This document shows, one piece after another, positions 56,994-64,000 of a stretch of DNA of 64,000 nucleotides; within the stretch, counting starts at the first letter, position 1; every line of letters starts with the position of its first letter. The DNA comes from Streptomyces sp. NBC_00078 (GTDB lineage: Bacteria; Actinomycetota; Actinomycetes; Streptomycetales; Streptomycetaceae): assembly GCF_026343335.1 (NCBI RefSeq), contig NZ_JAPELX010000001.1, positions 868,001 through 932,000 of the forward strand, written 5' to 3'. The position numbers and the translations under genes are program-made. Below the pieces are notes generated by a model. That model ran no database searches, was not told the DNA's origin, and saw nothing but the letters and a program-made list of their open reading frames with translations.

Positions 56994-59900
56994 CTACTTC
57001 GAAAGGCGGCTGTCCAGTACCGGGCCGATGCGGTCCAGTGCTGTGGGCCGGGTCATCTCTCCGTGCGTGCAGGGGATGTCGTGGTTGTCGATACGGCCGT
57101 CGACGTACGGCTGCCAGGAGCGGTACCGGTCGTGGGTCGCGTCCGGATCCTGTGCGGCGGTGAAGAACAGCAGGTCCCCGCGGTACGAGGTGGGGGCGAA
57201 CTCGCCCAGCAGACGGCCGTTGTTCGCCGTCACGTCGACCAGGGCGGCCAGTTCGGCGTCGTCGAGGCTGCCGGGCATGTCGCGTACGCGGCGAACCAGT
57301 TCCGCGAACCGGCTCTCGGTCAGCGGTTCCGTCTGGTCCTCGGGCACCTGCCGACCGAGGATGGTGAGCAGGTTGCGCAGCAGCGCCGGGCGGTCGGACA
57401 CGGCGGGGCCCTGCCGGATCCAGGCTCCGGGGAAGGAGTCGAGCAGCGCGAGGAGGGCGACCTGCTCTCCGGCCTTCTGGAGGCCGACGGCGACCTCGTA
57501 GGCGACGAGGCCGCCCATGGAGTAGCCGAGCAGGTGGTACGGGCCGTGCGGCTGTGTCTCGCGGATGAGGGCGGTGTGCTCGGCGACCACCTCGGCCAGG
57601 CTGCCGGCCGGGTCCTGACCCGGGATCAGGCCACGGGACTGCAGACCGTACAGCGGGCGGCGGGGGTTGATGTGGCGGGCCAGCCCGGCGAAGCCCCAGG
57701 ACAGGCCGGAGGCCGGGGGAAGGCAGAACAGGGGTTCGTGGTCGCCTCGGGTGCGCAGCGGGAGCAGGGGGCCCACCGGAGCCGTACTCGACTCGCCGGT
57801 GCGGTCGGCCCCTCCGGGACGGTCGGCCCTTCCGGGACGGTCTGGCCCGCCAGGGCGATCGCCTTCGGCCGGACGCCGGGCCAGCGCCGCCACGGTCGGG
57901 GTGTCGAAGAGGGCGCGCATGGGCAGTTCGACGCCGAGTTCGGCGCGGATGCGCGAGGTGAGGCGGGGGGCCAGCAGGGAGTGGCCGCCGAGATCGAGGA
58001 AGGCGTCGTGGATGCCGACCTGGTCCGGGGCGAGGCCGAGGACCTCGGCGAAGATTCCGCGCAGGGTCTCCTCCCGCTCGGTACGCGGGGCCGTCTTCGC
58101 GGCGAGCGGCGCGTCGGGGGCGGGCAGTGCCTTGCGGTCCAGCTTGCCGCTGGCCGTGTGCGGGAGTGATTCGAGGGTGACGAACGCCGAGGGGATCATG
58201 TGGGCGGGGAGGGTGTGGGCGAGGTGGTCGCCGAGGTCGTCGGCTCCCGGTACTGCTCCTTCGGCGGGCACGACGTAGGCGACCAGTTGCTTCTCGCCCC
58301 GCGGGCCCTCCGCCACCGTGGCCGCCGCCTCGGCGACGGCCGGATGTGCGGCCAGTACCGCTTCGATCTCGCCCAGTTCGATCCGGAAGCCGCGGAGCTT
58401 GACCTGGTGGTCGGCCCGGCCCAGGAAGCGCAGTTGCCCGTCGGAGCCGCGCACCGCCAGATCGCCGGTGCGGTACATGCGCTCCCCCGGCCCGCCGAAC
58501 GGGTCGGCGACGAACCGCCCGGCCGTCAGACCCGGCCTGCCGAGATAGCCGCGGGCGGGGCCGCCGCCCGCCACATACACCTCGCCGACGGCCCCGTCGG
58601 GCACGGGATGCAGCGCCTGGTCGAGGAGGTGGACGAGGTTGCGGGCGAGAGGGCGGCCGATGGGCGGCCCGGCCTTGTCGTCCGGGTCTGCGCCGGACTG
58701 CCAGGCGGTGGCGTAGATGGTCGCCTCGGTGGGCCCGTAGAAGTTGACGAGCCGTGCCCCGGGGAACGCGGCCTCGATGCCCGCACGGAGCTGTTCGGGG
58801 ATCGGCTCTCCGCCGAGGGCCACCGTGTGCGGTGAGACGGCAGGCCGCTCGGCGAGCACGGTGGCCATGACCGTGGGTACCCCGCTGATCAGCCCCGCGT
58901 CCCGAGGTGTGCCCCCGGTGAGTGCGAGGAGGTTCTCGACGATCTCGATACGACCGCCGCACAGCAGCGGCGAGAAGATCTCGAACACCGAGACGTCGAA
59001 GTTGAGCGAGGTCGAGAACAGCACCTTGGCCAGCCGCTCGGGACCGAACTCCGCATGGGTCCACTCGACGAACTCGACGGCGTTGCGGTGCGTGGCCAGA
59101 ACACCCTTGGGGCGGCCCGTGGAGCCGGAGGTGTAGGTGATGTAGGCGAGGCTGTCCGGCGTCAAGCCGTGTGAGGGGAGGGAATTTTGACGGTCCGTCA
59201 ATTCATCGTCGGGGTTGAGCAGCGGTGTGCCCTCCGGCAGCGCTCCCGCCGTCTCGGCGGTGGCGAGGACGACGACCGGGCGGGCGTCGGCGACGATGTA
59301 CGCCAGACGGTCGGCCGGGTAGGCGGGGTCGAGCGGCAGATAGGCGGCGCCGGACTTCAGTACGGCGAGCACCGCGACGAGCAGCTCCGCAGTACGGGGC
59401 ACAGTGATGCCGACGACTCGCTCGGGGCCTGCTCCGAGGGCGGTGAGGCGGCCGGCCAACTGCTCGGCCCGGGCGTCCAGTTCACGGTAGGTGAGCCGGG
59501 TGCCGCGGTCCAGTACGGCGTCGGCGTCCGGGGTGGCCGCGACCTGGGCCGACCAGAGGTCGGTGAGGGTGCGGGTCGCGGGCGGCGGGAGCTGGGGCCG
59601 CGGCGGGAGTTCCTGGGGCGCCAGGAGTCCCATGCGGCCCTGCGGGAGTTCCGGGTCGGCCGCCATGGCTTCGAGGATGCGCACCAGGCGGCCGAGCGTG
59701 GCGTCGGCCCAGCCGGCGTCGAACAGTCCGGGGTGGTAGGCCAGCCGGAAGCGGGGCCGGGGGCCGGGGAGGGCCACGAGGGTCACGGGGTAGTGGGTGG
59801 CGTCGCGACCGCTTGAGCCGACGACGCGGAGCGCACCGGCGTCGCGTTCACTCACGTCACCGGTCGCTTCCGGATCCACCGGATAGTTCTCGAAGATGAC

Positions 59901-60965
59901 GAGGCTGTCGAAGAGTTCCGGGACGCCCACGGCCCGCTGGATGTCCGCCAGGCCCAGGTGGTGGTGGTCGAGGAGGCGGACGTAGCCGTCCTGGACCTCT
60001 CGGAGCAGGGTGCCCAGGCTCTGCTCGGGCCGCAGCCGGACCCGCGTCGGGATGGTGTTGATGAACAGTCCGACCATCGACTCGACCCCGAGGAGTTCGG
60101 GCGGTCGGCCGGAGACGGTCGCACCGAAGACGACATCGTCGCGGCCGGTCATGCGGCCGAGCAGAAGCGCCCAGGCCCCCTGGACGAGGGTGTTCACGGT
60201 GACGCCGAGACCGCGGGCTCGTGCCGTGAGGGCGGCTCCGGTCTCCGCGGGCAGCTCGGTCCGGGCCTGTGCCGGGTCCGTGACGCCCGGCGTGGCGGTC
60301 GGGGCCAGTCGGGTCGGTTCCGTCACATCGGCCAGCGCGTCGCGCCAGGCGGCCTCCGCCGCGGTACGGTCCCTGCGCTCCAGCCACCCCAGGAAGGTGC
60401 GGTAGGGCGGGACGGGCGCGAGCACGGCCGGGTCGCCGTCGGCGTTGTACAGGGCGAGCAGTTCCCGTAGGAGCACGGAGACCGACCAGCCGTCGAGAAG
60501 GATGTGGTGGTGGGTGACGAGCAGCCGGTGGCGGTGCTCGCCGGTGCGGACCAGGGTGCAGCGCAGGAGCGGAGGGGTGGCGGGGTCGAACCCGAGGGCC
60601 CGGTCCGCGTCCAGCAGTTCGGCCCACGCCTTCTCGGTGTCGGTACAGGTATCGGTATCGCTGTCGATGACCGGCCCGGTCAGGTCGGCTTCCCTCCACG
60701 GCAGCGTCGCCCGGTGCGGGACGACCTGCACGGGCTGGCCGCCGCGACGCCGCCGGAAGGCCGCCCGCAGGTTCGGGTGCCGGTCCAGTAGTGCCTGAAC
60801 GGAGGCACGGAGGCGGTCGGCGTTCACCGGGCCTTCGAGTTCGAAGACCAGTTGCACGAGGTACACGTCGGAGGCGTCCCGCTCGTGCTCGTACAGAGCA
60901 TGGAAGAGCAGGCCCTCCTGGAGCGGGGTCAGGGGAAGTACGTCGACCGGCCCGGGCTGCGTCAT
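56994..60965 (-). CDS. Termination NRPS module C-A-PCP-TE
   Basis: The protein has 1323 residues. C domain, about 8-455: the start [20 protein letters not shown] is of the DCL type, and HHILLDG (153-159) is intact. A domain, about 465-955: [11 protein letters not shown] (611-621), [10 protein letters not shown] and [13 protein letters not shown]; the ten-residue pocket read by alignment is D-V-F-S-A-G-F-I-Y-K, which I cannot assign. PCP: LGGHSLL with Ser 996. A PG-rich repeated linker (about 1035-1057) leads to a type I TE with GYSMGG (Ser about 1149), LLDSFPG and late CTHGEM. It therefore adds the last residue and releases the peptide. The DCL-type start fits the upstream protein ending in an E domain. 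Confidence 0.93.
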   Translation of the reverse strand: MTQPGPVDVLPLTPLQEGLLFHALYEHERDASDVYLVQLVFELEGPVNADRLRASVQALLDRHPNLRAAFRRRRGGQPVQVVPHRATLPWREADLTGPVIDSDTDTCTDTEKAWAELLDADRALGFDPATPPLLRCTLVRTGEHRHRLLVTHHHILLDGWSVSVLLRELLALYNADGDPAVLAPVPPYRTFLGWLERRDRTAAEAAWRDALADVTEPTRLAPTATPGVTDPAQARTELPAETGAALTARARGLGVTVNTLVQGAWALLLGRMTGRDDVVFGATVSGRPPELLGVESMVGLFINTIPTRVRLRPEQSLGTLLREVQDGYVRLLDHHHLGLADIQRAVGVPELFDSLVIFENYPVDPEATGDVSERDAGALRVVGSSGRDATHYPVTLVALPGPRPRFRLAYHPGLFDAGWADATLGRLVRILEAMAADPELPQGRMGLLAPQELPPRPQLPPPATRTLTDLWSAQVAATPDADAVLDRGTRLTYRELDARAEQLAGRLTALGAGPERVVGITVPRTAELLVAVLAVLKSGAAYLPLDPAYPADRLAYIVADARPVVVLATAETAGALPEGTPLLNPDDELTDRQNSLPSHGLTPDSLAYITYTSGSTGRPKGVLATHRNAVEFVEWTHAEFGPERLAKVLFSTSLNFDVSVFEIFSPLLCGGRIEIVENLLALTGGTPRDAGLISGVPTVMATVLAERPAVSPHTVALGGEPIPEQLRAGIEAAFPGARLVNFYGPTEATIYATAWQSGADPDDKAGPPIGRPLARNLVHLLDQALHPVPDGAVGEVYVAGGGPARGYLGRPGLTAGRFVADPFGGPGERMYRTGDLAVRGSDGQLRFLGRADHQVKLRGFRIELGEIEAVLAAHPAVAEAAATVAEGPRGEKQLVAYVVPAEGAVPGADDLGDHLAHTLPAHMIPSAFVTLESLPHTASGKLDRKALPAPDAPLAAKTAPRTEREETLRGIFAEVLGLAPDQVGIHDAFLDLGGHSLLAPRLTSRIRAELGVELPMRALFDTPTVAALARRPAEGDRPGGPDRPGRADRPGGADRTGESSTAPVGPLLPLRTRGDHEPLFCLPPASGLSWGFAGLARHINPRRPLYGLQSRGLIPGQDPAGSLAEVVAEHTALIRETQPHGPYHLLGYSMGGLVAYEVAVGLQKAGEQVALLALLDSFPGAWIRQGPAVSDRPALLRNLLTILGRQVPEDQTEPLTESRFAELVRRVRDMPGSLDDAELAALVDVTANNGRLLGEFAPTSYRGDLLFFTAAQDPDATHDRYRSWQPYVDGRIDNHDIPCTHGEMTRPTALDRIGPVLDSRLSK

Positions 60966-61039
60966 GTCGTCTCGTCTCGCTGTGTTCTGGCTCTGCTGGA
61001 GCTGCTGGATCTTCTCGGAGGGGCGGCCGGTGCCCGGCG

Positions 61040-61071
61040 GGCAACGTTTGCGCGACGGGGCGAACGTTGCC
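61040..61071. promoter_or_regulatory. Inverted repeat between the two NRPS genes
   Basis: GGCAACGTT (61040-61048) and AACGTTGCC (61063-61071) are perfect inverted repeats with a 14-nt spacer, in the 115-bp gap between the E-ended NRPS gene and the C-A-PCP-TE gene. It may be an internal regulator site or an attenuator hairpin. The A/T centre (AACGTT) makes a protein-binding site more likely than a terminator. Confidence 0.35.
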
Positions 61072-61080
61072 TGTCGGGCA

Positions 61081-64000
61081 CTAGTCCAGGCCGGCGCTCA
61101 GCTCGTCGAGCTCGTCCCTGGACAGGTCCGCGACGGACGGACCGGCGCCGCCCTCCGCCCGGGACACGAGCGCGGTGAGCGCCGTGAACCAGGACTCGGC
61201 CAGAGCCCGCACCTCCGGTTCGGTCAGCACGCCCTCGGGCCACGCCCAGTCGGCCACCAGCCGCGGTCCGGTGGCCGTGTCGTGGACGACCGCGTTGACG
61301 TCGAGGGCGTGGGCGGCAGCGAGGCCGGGGTCGCAGCCGGCGCCGAGTGCCGACGACTCGGGGGCGAAGGCCCACGGCTCGGTGCCGGTGGTTGCTGGGG
61401 CGCTGAACCGGCCAAGGTAGTTGAAGCCGATCTCCGGTGCCGGGGCCTTGGCCAACTGGGGTGCCGTGTCCGGGTTGAGGTGGCGCAGGAGGCCGTGTCC
61501 CGCGCCGTGGTCGGGCAGTTCGCGCAGCCGCTCCGCGACGCGGGTGGCGGCGAGGCCGGCGGCGGGTCCGGCGGCCAGAGCGTCGCCCACGTCGACGCCC
61601 GCCAGATCCAGGTGGACCGGGTAGAGCGAGGTGAACCAGCCGACCGTGCCCGACAGTTCGAGCCCGGGCACCAGATCCTCGCGGCCGTGGCCCTCGACGT
61701 CGAGTACGACGTGCGGGGAGCCCTGCCGGTCGGCGAGCGCCAGCGCCAGGCCGGTGAGCAGGACGTCCTGGACACCGAGGTGGAAGGCGGCCGGGACGCC
61801 GGTGAGCAGCGGTCCCGTGGTCTCGGGCGGCAGGGTGAGGCGCAGCGAGCGCGTGGTGGCGGCGGTGTCCCGGTCGGGGTCGAGCGGGCGCCGGCCCAGC
61901 GGGACGCGCGGGGCGTCGGCGATACGGCCCCACAGTTCGGCCTCGGCGACCCGCGACGGCGCGAGGGCCTGTCGGTCCAATGCCAGGGACCAGCGCCGGA
62001 ACGACGTGCCGACGGGCGGCAGTTGGGGGTTTCGCCCGGCGGCCACGGCCTCCCAGGCGGCTTTCAGATCCGGTACGAGGATGCGCCAGGCCACGCCGTC
62101 CACGGCCAGGTGGTGGACGACCAGCAGCAGCCGTCCGGCCCGGTCGGGTCCGGCGTCGAACCACACGGCCCGGACCATCGCCCCGGCCTCCGGATCGAGC
62201 TGTCCCAGGGCCCGGTCGAACTCCTCGGCCACGGCGGCGTGGAGGTCGTCCGTGCCGGAGCTGCCGCTGACGTCCCTGCGGTCGAGCAGGTCCGCGGCGC
62301 GGACGCGCCCGGCCGGGCCGACGTCGAGTCCCAGGGCCGGGGTGAGCCGTGAACGCAGCATGTCGTGGTGGTCGAGCAGCGCCTGCAGGGCGTCTGTCAG
62401 CCGGAGCAGACCGGCGTCCGCCGGTACCGTCAGCAGGACGGACTGGCTGAACCGCCCTATCGGGCCGCCGCGTTCGAGCAGCCATCGCATGATGGGAGTG
62501 AGCGGAACCGGCCCCACACCGTCGGCGGCATGGACGCCGACCGCGCCCGCACCGTCGGCGCGGCCTCCGACCGGCCCGCGGGCCACCGCCGCCAGCTCCT
62601 TCACCGTCTGGTGTTTGAAGACGTCGCGGGCGCTGATCACGACTCCGGCCTCCGCTGCCCGGCTCACGAGGCGGATCGAGGTGATGCTGTCGCCGCCGAG
62701 GGCGAAGAAGTCCTCGTCGAGTGGCACGTCGGGCAGCTTGAGCAGCTCGCGGAAGAGCCCGGCGAGGATGCGCTCGGCCGGGGTCGCCGGTTCCTGTCCC
62801 CCGGCGGCCTCGGGTGTGTGCGCGGGTGTGGGCGGCGCCTGGTGGTCAGGCTCTCCGCCGGGCGTCGGTGCCGGGGCGTCCGGGTTACCGGGAATCTGTT
62901 CCCGGATCGGAGCGGCGGGCGGAGCGGGGCGGATCTCTTCGGAGGTCGCGTGACGACCGTCGGGGCGTCGGTGCTCGTCGTCCCCCGGAAGATCCACGTC
63001 GTCGAGACGCAGGCCGGGGTCGGCGGCGACGGTGGCCAGGAAGCGGACGAGCCGTCGCGTGAGCCGCTGGGCCGTGGCCGGGTCGAACAGGTCGGTGCTG
63101 TACTCGGCGATGCCGTCGATGCCCGCCGGGGTGCCGTCGCGGTGGCGGCGCTCGCTCAGGTAGAGGCAGAGGTCGAAGCGGGCCGCGCCGGTCTCGACCG
63201 GCTCGCGTACGACCCCCAGGCCCGGCAGGGACAGGCCGACGTCCGCGGCGTGACCGGTGAAGGCCAGCATCACCTGGAACAGCGGATGGCGGGCGAGGGT
63301 GCGCCGCGGGCTGAGGGCGTCCACGAGGAGGTCGAACGGCACGTCCTGATGGGCGTACGCGGCGAGGTCGAATTCCCGGACGCGTTCCAGGAGTTCACGG
63401 AAGGTGGGGTTGCCCGAGGTGTCGGTGCGCAGGGTGAGGCTGTTGACGAAGAAGCCGACCAGGTCGTCCAGCCTGCCGTCGGCGCGTCCGGCGACCGGGG
63501 TGCCCATGGTGATGTCGGTGCCCGAACCGAGCCTGGTCAGCGTCGCGGCGAGGCCGGCCTGGAACACCATGAACAGCGTGACCCGGGAGGCCGAGGCGAG
63601 GTCGGCGAGTGCGGCGTGCAGCTCCGCGTCGAGGGTGAGTTCGGCGCGGTCGCCGAGTCCGGTGGGTTCGGCGGGCCTGGGGCGGTCGGCGGGCAGCGGC
63701 AGTTCCTCCGGGGCGTCCGCCAACGCCTCGCGCCAGAAAGCAGTCTGACGTTCCCGCAGGCTCTCTGTCTCTCCTGCCGCCGCGCCGAGCAGTTCGCGCT
63801 GCCAGTGTGCGAAGTCGGCGTACTGGACGGGCAGTGGCCGCCATCCCGGGGCACATCCGGTGATGCGGGCCGCGTACGCCGTCTCCAGGTCGCGCATCAG
63901 CGGCGCCATGGACCAGCCGTCGACGGCGATGTGGTGGGCGAGCAGCAGCAGGACGTGTGTGTCGTCTTCGAGGGTGAACAGAGTGGCGCGAAGCGGCACT
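61081..64000 (-). CDS. NRPS ending in an A-less module (C-PCP-E), partial at the window edge
   Basis: This is the C-terminal 972 residues of a longer protein. Domain order: the second part of a C domain with HHIAVDG (22-28) and later [13 protein letters not shown]; a Pro/Ala-rich linker (338-405, bases about 62785-62988); a PCP with [14 protein letters not shown] (Ser 438); an epimerisation domain (about 495-960) with [12 protein letters not shown] (629-640), VEGHGREDL and GFNYLGRF. No adenylation motif (no TSGSTG, FDxSVWE or YRTGD) exists between C and PCP. LGGDS is the PCP variant usual before E domains. The module can be charged only in trans, or it has lost its A domain. Upstream modules lie outside the window. 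Confidence 0.93.
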   Translation of the reverse strand, partial: VPLRATLFTLEDDTHVLLLLAHHIAVDGWSMAPLMRDLETAYAARITGCAPGWRPLPVQYADFAHWQRELLGAAAGETESLRERQTAFWREALADAPEELPLPADRPRPAEPTGLGDRAELTLDAELHAALADLASASRVTLFMVFQAGLAATLTRLGSGTDITMGTPVAGRADGRLDDLVGFFVNSLTLRTDTSGNPTFRELLERVREFDLAAYAHQDVPFDLLVDALSPRRTLARHPLFQVMLAFTGHAADVGLSLPGLGVVREPVETGAARFDLCLYLSERRHRDGTPAGIDGIAEYSTDLFDPATAQRLTRRLVRFLATVAADPGLRLDDVDLPGDDEHRRPDGRHATSEEIRPAPPAAPIREQIPGNPDAPAPTPGGEPDHQAPPTPAHTPEAAGGQEPATPAERILAGLFRELLKLPDVPLDEDFFALGGDSITSIRLVSRAAEAGVVISARDVFKHQTVKELAAVARGPVGGRADGAGAVGVHAADGVGPVPLTPIMRWLLERGGPIGRFSQSVLLTVPADAGLLRLTDALQALLDHHDMLRSRLTPALGLDVGPAGRVRAADLLDRRDVSGSSGTDDLHAAVAEEFDRALGQLDPEAGAMVRAVWFDAGPDRAGRLLLVVHHLAVDGVAWRILVPDLKAAWEAVAAGRNPQLPPVGTSFRRWSLALDRQALAPSRVAEAELWGRIADAPRVPLGRRPLDPDRDTAATTRSLRLTLPPETTGPLLTGVPAAFHLGVQDVLLTGLALALADRQGSPHVVLDVEGHGREDLVPGLELSGTVGWFTSLYPVHLDLAGVDVGDALAAGPAAGLAATRVAERLRELPDHGAGHGLLRHLNPDTAPQLAKAPAPEIGFNYLGRFSAPATTGTEPWAFAPESSALGAGCDPGLAAAHALDVNAVVHDTATGPRLVADWAWPEGVLTEPEVRALAESWFTALTALVSRAEGGAGPSVADLSRDELDELSAGLD

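Noticed and set aside
53791..58169. Plus-strand frames of 703 and 756 residues opposite the NRPS operon
   Set aside because: They are antisense to intact NRPS, SDR, TE and MbtH genes, Gly/Val/Gln-rich with no recognisable domain; typical of antisense frames in high-GC genomes.
1..64000. CRISPR array, tRNA, rRNA, integrase or attachment sites
   Set aside because: I looked for regularly spaced repeats, tRNA T-arm motifs, rRNA conserved blocks and recombinase motifs and found none that I could support; islands cannot be bounded without a tRNA or direct-repeat ends.

Overview
This 64 kb window is high-GC actinobacterial DNA, almost certainly from a Streptomyces or a close relative. The evidence is the strong G/C third-position bias, frequent GTG and some TTG starts, many GTGA/ATGA gene overlaps, DUF5997 and Rv1733c-type proteins, a carbohydrate ABC importer without its own ATPase, and an NRPS locus with MbtH. 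No rRNA, tRNA or CRISPR array was found.

Layout. 0-15 kb is mostly housekeeping or accessory chromosome: a phosphoesterase tail, an aquaglyceroporin, a BNR/Asp-box beta-propeller, uracil-DNA glycosylase, a BadF-type sugar kinase preceded by a 23-bp tandem repeat, a CbiX-like protein, a lactonase, a FUSC protein, an AsnC regulator and a two-gene metal-permease operon. Decayed genes lie between them. 15-19 kb holds a divergent pair of possibly leaderless genes and an NlpC/P60-fold secreted protein that follows a c-di-AMP (ydaO-type) riboswitch but lacks the usual catalytic Cys. 19-25 kb is a coupled five-gene operon for D-glucarate/galactarate: lipoprotein, two permeases, 5-dehydro-4-deoxyglucarate dehydratase and glucarate dehydratase. 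25-35 kb has regulators, DHA2/MFS exporters, a PfkB kinase-class II aldolase pair divergent from a TetR regulator, and an FAD oxidoreductase.

35-43 kb is a LysR-divergent aromatic catabolic cluster: two FAA hydrolases, a cyclase-family hydrolase, an FAD monooxygenase, an ACMSD-like amidohydrolase, an extradiol dioxygenase and an SDR. 43-50 kb carries an AraC regulator, a class V aminotransferase, a PaaX-like regulator, a DHA2 exporter, a DUF4232 lipoprotein and a 56-residue small protein.

50-64 kb is the edge of a nonribosomal peptide cluster. It begins with the wreck of a FAAL/type I PKS (KS, AT, DH and KR fragments with internal deletions and frameshifts). On the minus strand follow an NRPS protein with an incomplete C domain, a Thr-like A domain and a PCP; an SDR; a type II thioesterase; MbtH; a C-A-PCP-TE termination module; and a partial NRPS whose last module is C-PCP-E with no adenylation domain. 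The free Thr A-PCP protein beside an A-less module resembles the trans-loading described for ramoplanin and enduracidin, and is the most interesting system here.
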